The notes under the pieces are model-generated. The model was not told the origin of the DNA. It ran no database searches and saw only the letters and a program-made list of their open reading frames with translations. From JBFAPK01 sp040676675 (GTDB lineage Bacteria; Actinomycetota; Actinomycetes; Mycobacteriales; Micromonosporaceae): DNA of 64,000 nucleotides. Positions 8,184-16,569 of the stretch are shown here, piece after piece. The first letter of the stretch is position 1. Each line of letters starts with the position of its first letter. Where the stretch lies: assembly GCF_040676675.1 (NCBI RefSeq), contig NZ_JBFAPK010000012.1:62001-126000 (forward strand). Direction: 5' to 3'. The position numbers and the translations under genes are program-made.

Positions 8184-8441
8184 TCAGCCGACCTCCTCGT
8201 GCACGAAACACCAGCGCCACTGCTCGCCGGGCTGCGCCGACCGGATCACCGGGTGACCCGTCGCCGCGTAGTGCCCGCTCGCGTGCCGCAGCGGCGACGA
8301 GTCGCAGCAGCCGACCCGGCCGCAGGTCAGGCAGGTGCGCAGGTGCACCCAGTCGGTCCGCCCCTGCTCCAGGCAGTCCTGGCAGCCCTCGGTGCTCTGC
8401 GGCTCGGGGGTACCGGCCGCGTTCAGGTCCTCGCAGCTCAT
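8184..8441 (-). CDS. UBP-type zinc finger protein
   Basis: An 85-residue protein made of one UBP (BUZ) zinc finger: CQDCLEQG, then LRTCLTCGRVGCCDSS, then HASGHYAATGHPVIR and WRWCFVHEEVG, giving the Cys/His pattern of the ubiquitin-C-terminus-binding finger. Bacteria lack ubiquitin; in actinomycetes such stand-alone fingers are commonly encoded next to Na+/H+ antiporters, as here. Its ATG overlaps the stop of the antiporter gene by 4 nt (ATGA at 8438-8441), so the two are translationally coupled and probably act together. The finger may be a regulatory or interaction module for the antiporter; that is inference. Confidence 0.88.
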   Translation of the reverse strand: MSCEDLNAAGTPEPQSTEGCQDCLEQGRTDWVHLRTCLTCGRVGCCDSSPLRHASGHYAATGHPVIRSAQPGEQWRWCFVHEEVG

Positions 8442-10012
8442 TCCTGCTCACTCCGGCGCAACAGTGACTCCTCCAGGTCCAGGTCGCGGTAGGCCCGCAC
8501 GAGTACCTCCTCGGGAATGCGCCCGTCGTCGCGGGCGGTCCGGAACACCTCGCGTTCCGCGTCGATCATCTCCTGCCGCAACCGAACGTACGCCTGCGAC
8601 GGCGTCTCCCGCTCGTCGCCCCCCAGCCGTTCCCACGCCGAGTTGGTGCGCTTCTCGATCAGCGCGCGCAGCCGCTCGACCACCACGGGCGGCGCCCCGT
8701 CGGCCGCCGCCTCCAGCCGCTCCCGCGCCGCCCGGCCGGCCTGCTGCTGCACCGACGCCTCGGCGAGGGCGTCCTGGGTGGGGTCGTCGCCGGGAAGCCG
8801 CATGGCCCGGGCCACCATCGGCAGCGTCGCGCCCTGCACCACCAGCGTGCCGACGATCACGGTGAACGCCAGCCAGACGAAGAGTTCGCGCGGATAGTGC
8901 GCGCCGCCGGCCAGGGTCAGCGGCAGCGCCAGCGCGGCGGCCAGGGTCACCACGCCGCGCATGCCCGCCCAGGCCAGCACCGTCGGTACCCGCAGCGCCG
9001 GGCTCGGGTCGCGGCGGCGTACCCCGGGCACCAGCCGGGCCAGGTAGGTGGCCGGGTAGAGCCAGACGAAGCGGGTGAGGATGACCGTGAGCAGCACCAG
9101 GACGGTCACCACGGTGATCGTCGTCCAGGGGGTGTCGATGCGCGGGATCACGGTACGCAGTTGCAGCCCCACCAGGAGGAAGACCAGCCCTTCGAGCAGG
9201 AACCGGACCAGCCGCCAGAACGCGGCCATCTGCAACCGGGAGCCCGCCGACATCAGCACCGGCAGCCGGTGCCCCAGGGACAGCCCGGTCACCACCACGG
9301 CGACCACACCGGACGCGTGCACCTCCTCGGCCACGAAGACCACGATGAAGGGGGTGAGCAGCGACAACGTGTTGTCGAGCAGCGAATCCCGGATGCGCCG
9401 GTGGATCGCGCCGATGACGAGCGCGCCGAGCGCGCCGATCAGCAGTCCCCCGCCGGCGGTGATGACGACCTCGCCGACCACGTCCCAGGCCCCGACCGCC
9501 GGCCCGAGCGCCGCCGCGGTCGCGACCCGCAGCATCACCAGGGCGGTCGCGTCGTTGATCAGGCTCTCGCCCTCCAGGATGGTGACCAGCCGCCGGGGCA
9601 GGCCGATGCGGCGCGCGATGGCGGTGGCGGCCACCGCGTCGGGGGGCGCCACCACCGCGCCGAGCGCGATGCAGATCGGGAGCGGGGCCTGGGGCAGCAG
9701 CGCGTGTAGTACGAACCCGATGGCCACCGCCGTGAAGATGACCAGCCCGACGCCGAGCAGCAGGATCGGGCGCAGGTTGAACTTGAACGCCGGCACCGAG
9801 GTCTCCAGCGCCGCGACGTAGAGCAGCGGCGGCAGGATGCCGACCAGCACCAGCTCCGGGTCGAGGTGCGCCTGCGGGAAGCCGGGTACGAAGGAGAGCC
9901 CGACCCCGACGATCACCAGCAGGATCGGCGCGAGCACCCCGATGCGCCGGGCCAGCGCCGCGCCCAGGGTGGCGATCGCCAGAAACAGGACGACCTCGAA
10001 CAGTGCCTCCAT
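8438..10012 (-). CDS. Na+/H+ antiporter, CPA1/NhaP type
   Basis: A 524-residue protein: about 12 membrane helices over residues 1-400 and a cytoplasmic C-terminal domain of about 125 residues. CPA1 features include the PDAVAATAIARRIGLP segment near 125-140 and LEGESLINDATALVML near 148-163, whose Asn-Asp pair is the ion-binding site of electroneutral antiporters. The C-terminal domain is rich in charged helices (ASVQQQAGRAARERLEAAAD) and contains QAYVRLRQEMIDAEREVF. It exports Na+ (or K+) in exchange for protons. It is first in a two-gene operon with the UBP zinc finger. Confidence 0.92.
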   Translation of the reverse strand: MEALFEVVLFLAIATLGAALARRIGVLAPILLVIVGVGLSFVPGFPQAHLDPELVLVGILPPLLYVAALETSVPAFKFNLRPILLLGVGLVIFTAVAIGFVLHALLPQAPLPICIALGAVVAPPDAVAATAIARRIGLPRRLVTILEGESLINDATALVMLRVATAAALGPAVGAWDVVGEVVITAGGGLLIGALGALVIGAIHRRIRDSLLDNTLSLLTPFIVVFVAEEVHASGVVAVVVTGLSLGHRLPVLMSAGSRLQMAAFWRLVRFLLEGLVFLLVGLQLRTVIPRIDTPWTTITVVTVLVLLTVILTRFVWLYPATYLARLVPGVRRRDPSPALRVPTVLAWAGMRGVVTLAAALALPLTLAGGAHYPRELFVWLAFTVIVGTLVVQGATLPMVARAMRLPGDDPTQDALAEASVQQQAGRAARERLEAAADGAPPVVVERLRALIEKRTNSAWERLGGDERETPSQAYVRLRQEMIDAEREVFRTARDDGRIPEEVLVRAYRDLDLEESLLRRSEQE

Positions 10013-10027
10013 GCGCCCAGAGCTTAG

Positions 10028-10049
10028 GGCGTGTCGCGCCGGACACGCC
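10028..10049. terminator. Possible terminator hairpin after the dehydrogenase gene
   Basis: GGCGTGTC and GACACGCC form an 8-bp stem around a 6-nt loop, about 70 nt past the stop of the leftward aldehyde dehydrogenase gene and just upstream of the antiporter start. There is no U-tract, so its function is uncertain. Confidence 0.35.
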
Positions 10050-10120
10050 TACCCTGGGCGCCCGCCGGGGGTAGGCGGAGCCCGCCGTCCCGCGCGGGGG
10101 ACACCGCCCGCGCCGCACGG

Positions 10121-11536
10121 CTACTCGGCGTGCGCGCCCGCCCCGGCGCCCGCCTCGGTGCCCTCGCCGACCCAGACCGTCTTGACGTTGCAGAACTCCC
10201 GGATGCCGTACGCGGACAGCTCGCGCCCGTAGCCGGAGTTGCGTACGCCGCCGAAGGGCAGGTCGGGGAAGGAGGTCGTCATGCCGTTGACGAAGACGCT
10301 GCCGGCGTCCAGGTCGTTGGCGAACCGCTCCTGCTCCGCCGGGTCCCGGGTCCAGGCGTTGGAGCCGAGGCCGTACTCGGTGCCGTTGGCGACCTCGATC
10401 GCCTCCTCGTACGAGGAGACCCGGTAGAGGCCGGCGACCGGCCCGAAGACCTCCTCGGACCACATCCGCATCTCCGGCGTCAGCTCGGTCACCACGGTCG
10501 GCGGGTACCACCAGCCGTTCCGGTCCGGCCGCTGCCCGCCGCAGAGCACCCGGGCGCCGCGCTCGACCGCGTCGCGTACCTGCTCGTCGACCTCCTTGCG
10601 GCCCCGCTCGGTGGCGAGCGGCCCGACGTCGGTCTGCTCGGCCATCGGGTCGCCGACCCGCAGCGCCGCCATCCGCTCGACGAACGCCTCGGCGAAGGCG
10701 TCGTAGACGTCGGTGTGCACGATGAACCGCTTCGCGGCGATGCAGGACTGGCCGTTGTTCTGGCAGCGGGCGGTGGTGGCGACCTCGGCGGCGCGCGCGA
10801 TGTCGGCCGACGGCATCACCACGAACGGGTCGCTGCCGCCCAGCTCCAGCACCGTCTTCTTCAGCTGCTCCCCGGCCGTACGGGCGATGGCGCGCCCCGC
10901 GCCCTCGCTGCCGGTCAGCGTGGCGGCCCGTACCCGCCGGTCGCCGAGGATCCGCTCGACCGCCTCCGAGCCGACGAGCAGCGCCTGGAACGCGCCCTCC
11001 GGAAAGCCCGCGCGGCGGAACAGCTCCTCCAGGAAGAGCGCGGTCTGCGGCACGTTCGAGGCGTGCTTGAGCAGGCCGACGTTGCCGGCCATCAGGGCCG
11101 GCGCGGCGAACCGGATCACCTGCCAGAGCGGGAAGTTCCACGGCATCACCGCCAGCACCGGACCGAGTGGCTGGTGGCGGACGAACGCCCTGGTCGCGCC
11201 GACCGCCTTCGCGTCGGCCGGCTCGTCCGCGAGGAACGCCTCGGCGCGCTCGGCGTAGAAGCGGCAGGCGGCGGCGCACTTGGTCACCTCGGCCTTCGCC
11301 GAGGCGTACGTCTTGCCCATCTCGGTGGTCATCATCCGCGCCACCTCGTCCCGCTCGGCGTCGAGCAGGTCCGCGGCGGCGACCATCCAGCCGGCGCGCT
11401 GGGCGAAACTAGTCCCGTGCAGCTCGTGGAACGCCGCGTCGGCCCGCCCGATCGCCGCGTCGACCTGGGCGTCCGACATCGGGTCGAAGGACTTGACCAG
11501 CTCCCCGTTGGTCGGGTTGATGGTGGCGATGGTCAT
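10121..11536 (-). CDS. gabD: NADP-dependent succinate-semialdehyde dehydrogenase (ALDH family)
   Basis: A 471-residue aldehyde dehydrogenase matching the short GabD1 class. ATG 11536 has GGAGG 4 nt upstream. The catalytic pair is present with the usual spacing: Glu231 in TVLELGGSDPF and Cys265 in NNGQSCIAAKR. Other landmarks are the cofactor stretch PWNFPLWQVIRFAAPALMAG, TLTGSEGAGR, and EEVFGPVAGLYRVSSYEEAI. It oxidises succinate semialdehyde to succinate, feeding the TCA cycle from GABA or 2-oxoglutarate bypass routes. The final 15 residues are a variable Gly/Ala-rich tail. It appears to be transcribed alone. Assignment to succinate semialdehyde, rather than another small aldehyde, rests on family resemblance. 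Confidence 0.85.
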   Translation of the reverse strand: MTIATINPTNGELVKSFDPMSDAQVDAAIGRADAAFHELHGTSFAQRAGWMVAAADLLDAERDEVARMMTTEMGKTYASAKAEVTKCAAACRFYAERAEAFLADEPADAKAVGATRAFVRHQPLGPVLAVMPWNFPLWQVIRFAAPALMAGNVGLLKHASNVPQTALFLEELFRRAGFPEGAFQALLVGSEAVERILGDRRVRAATLTGSEGAGRAIARTAGEQLKKTVLELGGSDPFVVMPSADIARAAEVATTARCQNNGQSCIAAKRFIVHTDVYDAFAEAFVERMAALRVGDPMAEQTDVGPLATERGRKEVDEQVRDAVERGARVLCGGQRPDRNGWWYPPTVVTELTPEMRMWSEEVFGPVAGLYRVSSYEEAIEVANGTEYGLGSNAWTRDPAEQERFANDLDAGSVFVNGMTTSFPDLPFGGVRNSGYGRELSAYGIREFCNVKTVWVGEGTEAGAGAGAHAE

Positions 11537-11597
11537 CTTTCCTCCTGACGCTCGCCTGAGCGGGTGGACTGCTGCGATTCCCCGGAAGACCCGCCGC

Positions 11598-11867
11598 TCA
11601 CTCGAAGAGCGAGTGGTGCGTACCCGGCGGCTCCTGCCGGCGGCGGGCGGCCCGGCGCCGCGAGATCACCACCAGGTCGACGATGGTGACCACGGTGAGC
11701 GCGAAGAGGATCCCCGCCAGCACCTCGTGCCCGGCCCGGGCCACGAGCACGCCGAGGACCACGGTGAGCACCAGCCCGAAGCTGGCCAGGGCCAGGCGCA
11801 GGTTCAGCGCGCTGTAGGGGTGCCCCACCGTCCCCTTCGCCCCGCGCGGTTGTTGTCTCGCGGCCAT
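11598..11867 (-). CDS. Small membrane protein, DUF6343-like
   Basis: An 89-residue protein with two predicted membrane helices (ALASFGLVLTVVLGVLVARA and LAGILFALTVVTIVDLVVIS) and a basic tail RRRAARRRQE. The N-terminal HPYSALNLRLALA block is the feature I associate with actinobacterial DUF6343 proteins. Function is unknown. It is divergent from the condensing-enzyme operon that starts 110 bp away. Confidence 0.75.
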   Translation of the reverse strand: MAARQQPRGAKGTVGHPYSALNLRLALASFGLVLTVVLGVLVARAGHEVLAGILFALTVVTIVDLVVISRRRAARRRQEPPGTHHSLFE

Positions 11868-11976
11868 TCCACCCGACTACCCGGTTGCGGTAGCGGCTAA
11901 CCTGAGCAGCCGACCCGCTCCAGCGTGAGCACCCTTACTCATCCCCCGGCCGGCCCGCCTCGGAAAGCATGCCCCC

Positions 11977-13092
11977 ATGTCCCATTCGCCGCGCAACAGC
12001 AACCCCGCGGGCCCGCCGGTGCCCCTGTCCGGCGGGCCGACGTCCCCCGCACCGACGTCCGGCGCGCCGCTGGCCGCCTGGCCGGCGTCCGGCCCGGCTC
12101 GGGTCGGCATCACCGCCGTCGGCGTGAGCCTCCCGGACCGGGTGGTGGAGACCGCCGAACTCCAGGACCGGGTGGCGCGCGACAGCGGGCTCCCGCTGCC
12201 CGCCGGCATGTTCGCCCGTACCACCGGGATCGAACGGCGCCGGGTCGCCCGCGACGGGGAGTACGCCTCGACCCTGGCCGTACGGGCCGCCCGGGCGGCG
12301 CTGGCCGACGCCGGCCGGGAGCCGGGCGACGTCGACCTGCTGCTCTTCGCCTCCGCCAGCCGAGACATGATCGAGCCGGCCACCGCGCACATCGTCCAGG
12401 CCGAACTGGGCAGCCGGGCACACGCGCTGGACCTCACCAACGCCTGCAACAGCTTCCTCAACGGCATCGACGCCGCCCGTTCCTTCGTCCTGGCCGGTCG
12501 CGCCCGGCGGGCCCTGGTGGTGACCGGCGAGACCCCCACCCGGGCGATGCGCTGGCAACTGGCCGACCTCGCGCAGGTCCGCGCCGCGTTCGCCGGCTAC
12601 ACCTTCGGCGACGCGGGGGCCGCCGTGCTGGTGGAGCCGGTACCGAGCGGCGGCATCCTCGACGTCGACACCGAGACCCACTCGGAGCACTGGCGGGTGG
12701 GCGGCATCCCGGGCGGCGGGTCGCGGCACCCGCGCGGCGACGAGCACACGTACTTCCACGGCGACGGGCACGCGCTGCGCGAGGTCTTCGAGCGGATCGG
12801 CGCCGGCATCCTGGCCCGGGTACGCCGCCGCACCGGGCTGGACTGGTCCGACTACGCCCGGGTGCTGGTGCACCAGGTGACCCTGCCGTACCTGGAGCGC
12901 TTCGTGGAGGTGACCGGGGTGCCGAAGGAGAAACTGGAGGTCACCGTCACCGAGTTGGGCAACGTGGCCAGCGCCACGCTCGGCGTGCAGCTGGCCCGCA
13001 GCGCCCCCGGTCTGCGCCCCGGCGACCGGGTGTTGCTGATCGGGCTCGGCGGCGGCGTGAGCCTCATGACCATGGTCTGGGAGAAGTCGTGA
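11977..13092 (+). CDS. OleA-like thiolase-fold condensing enzyme (3-oxoacyl-ACP synthase III family)
   Basis: A 371-residue KAS III-type protein with a Pro-rich N-terminal extension of about 40 residues. The catalytic triad is intact: Cys157 (LTNACNSFLNG), His299 (VLVHQVTLPYLERF) and Asn329 (ELGNVASATLG). It also has Glu133 in DMIEPATAHIVQ, the position I equate with the OleA glutamate (Glu117 in Xanthomonas) that acts as base in non-decarboxylating head-to-head condensation of two acyl-CoAs; FabH lacks it. The His-Asn spacing of 30 equals OleA's. Predicted product is a 2-alkyl-3-ketoacyl thioester or acid. It is the first gene of a five-gene overlapping operon with an acyl-AMP ligase and OleD-like reductase, which supports an Ole/Lst-type role over primary fatty-acid initiation. 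Confidence 0.8.
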   Translation: MSHSPRNSNPAGPPVPLSGGPTSPAPTSGAPLAAWPASGPARVGITAVGVSLPDRVVETAELQDRVARDSGLPLPAGMFARTTGIERRRVARDGEYASTLAVRAARAALADAGREPGDVDLLLFASASRDMIEPATAHIVQAELGSRAHALDLTNACNSFLNGIDAARSFVLAGRARRALVVTGETPTRAMRWQLADLAQVRAAFAGYTFGDAGAAVLVEPVPSGGILDVDTETHSEHWRVGGIPGGGSRHPRGDEHTYFHGDGHALREVFERIGAGILARVRRRTGLDWSDYARVLVHQVTLPYLERFVEVTGVPKEKLEVTVTELGNVASATLGVQLARSAPGLRPGDRVLLIGLGGGVSLMTMVWEKS

Positions 13093-13913
13093 CCGCCCCG
13101 GAGGCCGCGGGCCCGCACGAGGCCACCGGACGGCCGGACGGGACCGGGACGCGGGCGGTCCGGGCGGACGGGCGGGACGGGCGGCTCTGGGTGGTGGTGC
13201 CCGCCTTCGACGAGGCGACCCGCATCGGCGGGACCCTCGACGCGCTCGCCGCACAGACCGACCTCGACTTCACCCTGCTGGTGGTGGACAACGGCTCCAC
13301 CGACGGCACCCCGGGAGTCGCGCACCGCTTCGCGGCCCGCGCCCCGATGCCGGTACGGGTGATCTCCGAGCCGGAGAAGGGGGTCGGCTGCGCGGTGGAC
13401 ACCGGCTTCCGGTACGCCATCGCGCACGGCGCCGCCCTGCTGGCCCGTACCGACGCGGACTGTCTGCCGGAGCCCGGCTGGGTCGCCGCCGCGCGGGCCG
13501 CGCTCGTCGGTGGCGCGGAGATGGTCTGCGGCCGGATCGTGGCCCGCCGCGACGAGCACGGTCCGCTCGGGCGGGCCGGCTTCCGGGTGCTGGTCGCGCT
13601 GGCGGCGGCCTTCGGGCGGCTACGCCCGGCCCACCGGGGCCCCGGCTACCGGGTGCCCTACCGGATGCACGCCGGCAACAACATGGCCATCACCGCCGGG
13701 CTGTATCTGGCGGTCGGCGGCATGCCCCGGCGCCCCTCCCCCACCGACCGCGCCTTCCTCAACCGGGTCCGGCGGGGCACCGCCGCCATCGGCCACAGCC
13801 GGGCCATGGTGGTGCAGAACTCGACCCGCCGGCTGCGGGCGTACGGCCTGCGCCGCACCGCCACCTGGTACCTCGGTCGCGGCAGCGGCCCGCTCACCCC
13901 GGACCCGCGCTGA
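13089..13913 (+). CDS. Family 2 glycosyltransferase
   Basis: A 274-residue soluble GT-A fold enzyme. GTG 13089 overlaps the preceding stop (GTGA). Motifs: VVVPAFDEATRIGGTLDAL at the nucleotide-binding start (about residue 35), VVDNGSTDGTPG near 60-70, EPEKGVGCAVDTGF near 98, and LLARTDADCLPEPGW with DAD as the probable metal-binding DxD near 122. A conserved HAGNNMAITAGLYLAVGGMP lies near 195-214. There are no clear membrane helices beyond a weak hydrophobic stretch. It should transfer a sugar from a nucleotide-sugar to an acceptor; neither can be read from sequence. Its place inside the condensing-enzyme/ligase operon suggests the acceptor is the lipid-like product, which is inference. Confidence 0.85.
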   Translation: MTAPEAAGPHEATGRPDGTGTRAVRADGRDGRLWVVVPAFDEATRIGGTLDALAAQTDLDFTLLVVDNGSTDGTPGVAHRFAARAPMPVRVISEPEKGVGCAVDTGFRYAIAHGAALLARTDADCLPEPGWVAAARAALVGGAEMVCGRIVARRDEHGPLGRAGFRVLVALAAAFGRLRPAHRGPGYRVPYRMHAGNNMAITAGLYLAVGGMPRRPSPTDRAFLNRVRRGTAAIGHSRAMVVQNSTRRLRAYGLRRTATWYLGRGSGPLTPDPR

Positions 13914-15382
13914 TGCTCGACGAACTCGCCGCCGCGCTGCGCCGGCACCCCGACCGTCCGGCGGTGCTCACCGCCGGACCGACCGGCCGCGAGCGGGTAC
14001 GCGCCACCCGGGGCGAACTGGTCGACCTCGCCGACGGGTATGCCGCCGCGCTGCACGCCCGGGGGCTCGGCCCCGGCGACACGCTCGGGGTGGCGGTACG
14101 CCCCGGCGCCCGCGCGCTCGCGCTCATGCTGGCCGCGTACCGGCTCGGCGTGCGGATCGCCGTGCTGGACCCGTCGGCCGGCCCCGACGTGCTCACCGCC
14201 CGGCTGGCGCTGGCCCGGCCGGCGCTGGTGGTGGCCGACGCGGCGGCGCAGGCGGTGGCCGGCTGGGCCCGGCCGCTGGGCCGCCGGGCCGGGCTGCACC
14301 TGCCGCCGCTGGCCGACCTCGGCCCGGTGCTGACCGTCGGGCGGCGGCTGCCCGGCTGTGCCCCGGCGCTGGAACCGGTGGGCGGACCGGCCCCCGACCG
14401 GACCGGCACCGACGGGGACACGGTGATCATCTTCACCTCGGGCACCACCAGCCGTCCCCGGGCCGTGGTGCACGGCCGGGCCGGGCTGGCCGCCGCGATG
14501 CGCGCCGCCGCCGAACTGGTCGACGCCCGGCCCGAGCGACCGCTGCTCGGCGGCACCTTCTTCGTGCTGGTACCGGCCCTGGCCAGCGGGGCTCCGGTGG
14601 CGCTGCCGGCCCGGCGGCCCCGGGTGCTGGCCCGCCAGCTGGCCCGGTTGCGCCCGCAGGCCACCTACCTGACCCCACCCCAGCTGCGGGCCCTGCTCGC
14701 CGAGCGGCCCCGGCTCAGCGGCGCGGTCTACAGCGGCTCCGCGCCGGTCAGCGCCGCCCTGCTGGACCGGGTCCGCCGGGCCGGCGCCGACTCCGCCTGG
14801 GGCGTGTACGCGCTGACCGAACTCTTCCCGGCCGCCGCCGTCGAGGCGACCGAGAAGGCGGCGTTCACCGGGGACGGGGACCTGGTCGGCGCGCCGCTGC
14901 CGGGGGTACGGGTCCGTACCGACCCCTCGGGCGAGCTGCTGCTGACCGGGCCCGGGCAGGCCGACCGCTACCTCGGCGAGCCGCCGTGGCGGTGGCTGCG
15001 TACCGGCGACGTCGGCCGGCTGGTCTCCGACCGGATCGTCCTGGGCGGACGGTGCAAGGACATGGTGCTGCGCGGGGCCGAGAACATCTACCCGGGCCTG
15101 TACGAGCCGGCGCTGCACGTGCCCGGTGTGGAGCTGGCGGTGCTGGTGGGCGTACCGGCCGGCGACGGGGACGAGCGGCTGGTGGCGGTGGTGCAGGCCG
15201 AGCCGGACGCGGACCCGGTGCGGCTGCGCGCGGCGCTCGGCCCGGTGCTGGACCGGATGGGCGCGGCCCGGCCGGACGAGTTGGTCTTCGCCCCGGTGCC
15301 GACCGCCGGACGGTCCCGTAAACCCGACCGGGCCGCCGCGTCGGCGCTCGCCGCCCGGCGGGTGGGGACGGTGCCCCGGTGA
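13913..15382 (+). CDS. Acyl-AMP ligase (ANL superfamily, OleC-like position)
   Basis: A 489-residue adenylate-forming enzyme, start ATG overlapping the previous stop (TGATG). Core motifs: VIIFTSGTTSRPRAVVH P-loop near 172-188, GVYALTE (A5) near 301, LRTGDVGRLV (A7), GGRCKDMVLRGAENIYPG (A8 hinge), and the C-terminal catalytic Lys470 in AGRSRKPDRAAA. It is shorter than typical acyl-CoA synthetases (500-550). In ole/lst clusters the ANL member (OleC/LstC) adenylates a 2-alkyl-3-hydroxy acid and closes a beta-lactone. The gene neighbourhood fits that, but sequence alone does not distinguish OleC from a fatty-acyl-AMP ligase. Confidence 0.85.
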   Translation: MLDELAAALRRHPDRPAVLTAGPTGRERVRATRGELVDLADGYAAALHARGLGPGDTLGVAVRPGARALALMLAAYRLGVRIAVLDPSAGPDVLTARLALARPALVVADAAAQAVAGWARPLGRRAGLHLPPLADLGPVLTVGRRLPGCAPALEPVGGPAPDRTGTDGDTVIIFTSGTTSRPRAVVHGRAGLAAAMRAAAELVDARPERPLLGGTFFVLVPALASGAPVALPARRPRVLARQLARLRPQATYLTPPQLRALLAERPRLSGAVYSGSAPVSAALLDRVRRAGADSAWGVYALTELFPAAAVEATEKAAFTGDGDLVGAPLPGVRVRTDPSGELLLTGPGQADRYLGEPPWRWLRTGDVGRLVSDRIVLGGRCKDMVLRGAENIYPGLYEPALHVPGVELAVLVGVPAGDGDERLVAVVQAEPDADPVRLRAALGPVLDRMGAARPDELVFAPVPTAGRSRKPDRAAASALAARRVGTVPR

Positions 15383-16569
15383 GCCGCGCCCGGCGCCGCG
15401 ACCGCCGCGTCTACCTGCGCAGTCACCCGGTGCTCTTCGGACTGCTGGCCGCCACCCGGCACCGCCCGGTCCGGCGGCTGGGCCGCACGGTGCTGGTGCA
15501 CGGGCGCGAGGCGTACCTGGAGGCGCTGACCCGGGTGCCGCTGGACCGGGCCGCGGCCGGCACCACCGGCGGCACTGCCCGCCGGCTCGCGGAGGCCGGG
15601 CTCCTCTTCGACCAGGACGGTACGGGTCACCGCCACGCCCGCCGGGCCCTCGGCGACGGGCTCGGCGCGGCCGGGGTCGACCGGCTCCGCCCGGTCTGGT
15701 CGGCGGTGCTGGACCGCCGGCTCGCCCCACTGGCCGCCGGAGAGCCGCTGGACCTGGTACCGGTGGTGGCCGAGCTGGCCGGGGCGACCACGGCCGCGCT
15801 GCTCGGCGTCGCGGTGGATCCGGTGGCGCTGGCCCGGGCCGCCCGGCGCGCCGCCGCCACCGCCGCCCGCGAGGAGTTGCCCGGACCGCCCCGGCCGGGC
15901 GCGCGCCGGGCCAGCCGCGCGGCGGCGGCCGAGCTGTCCGCCCTGCTCACCGCGTCCGGCGGGACCGGCCTGCTCAGCGCTCCCGGGGGCAGTGGCCTGC
16001 TCACCGCGTCGGGCGGCACCGGGTGGCCCGGCCGGGTCGCGGCCGTTGCCCGGCCCGGGGGCGCGGTTGGGGCCATGCTGGCGGTGGCCGCGGTCAACAC
16101 CACGGTCGCGGCGATCCCGCGCGCGGTCGCCTGGTGCGCCGACGACCGGCTCTGGGACGCCGCCACCGCGCCGACCCGGGACGCGCTGGTCGCCGAGCTG
16201 CTGCGGGTCGTCGCGCCGAGCCCGCTGCTGCCCCGGGTCGCGGCCGGACCGGGCCGGGCCGGCGGTTGCCCGGTACGCGCCGGGGACCGGTTGGTCCTGG
16301 TGGCCCGGCACGCGGCGGGGGCGCACTCGGCCGATCCGGACTGCGCCGACCCGGCCCCGGCGCGGGTCGCCCAGCTCGTCTTCGGTGCCGGACCGCACGC
16401 CTGTCCGGGCGCCCGGCTGGCCCGGGCACAGCTCGCCGACGTGCTGGCCGCGCTGGCGCCGTACCGGCCGGCGGTGGTCCGGGCCCGCGCCGACCGCCGC
16501 GCCGCGCTGCCCGGCTGGGCCTCGCTCGTGCTGCGCCCGACGGCGGGACACCGGGAGGCGGCGCGGTGA
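15379..16569 (+). CDS. Cytochrome P450 with atypical I-helix
   Basis: A 396-residue bacterial P450, start GTG overlapping the ligase stop (GTGA). Haem-binding loop FGAGPHACPGARLARAQ places the thiolate at Cys342; the ExxR motif is Glu273-Leu-Leu-Arg276; the C-helix reads DGTGHRHARRAL. The I-helix, normally AGx(D/E)T, reads AAVNTT with Asn240 where the proton-relaying acid should be. A low-complexity insert with three near-repeats (GGTGLLSAPGGSGLLTASGG) lies at about residues 194-214. Loss of the acid occurs in some P450s that use unusual oxygen activation or a substrate carboxylate, so the reaction may not be simple hydroxylation. It is an embedded member of the five-gene operon. Confidence 0.88.
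   Translation: MSRARRRDRRVYLRSHPVLFGLLAATRHRPVRRLGRTVLVHGREAYLEALTRVPLDRAAAGTTGGTARRLAEAGLLFDQDGTGHRHARRALGDGLGAAGVDRLRPVWSAVLDRRLAPLAAGEPLDLVPVVAELAGATTAALLGVAVDPVALARAARRAAATAAREELPGPPRPGARRASRAAAAELSALLTASGGTGLLSAPGGSGLLTASGGTGWPGRVAAVARPGGAVGAMLAVAAVNTTVAAIPRAVAWCADDRLWDAATAPTRDALVAELLRVVAPSPLLPRVAAGPGRAGGCPVRAGDRLVLVARHAAGAHSADPDCADPAPARVAQLVFGAGPHACPGARLARAQLADVLAALAPYRPAVVRARADRRAALPGWASLVLRPTAGHREAAR

Noticed and set aside
10121..11536. Long plus-strand frame opposite the aldehyde dehydrogenase
   Set aside because: Antisense shadow without motifs; the minus strand has intact ALDH catalytic residues and a good ribosome-binding site.
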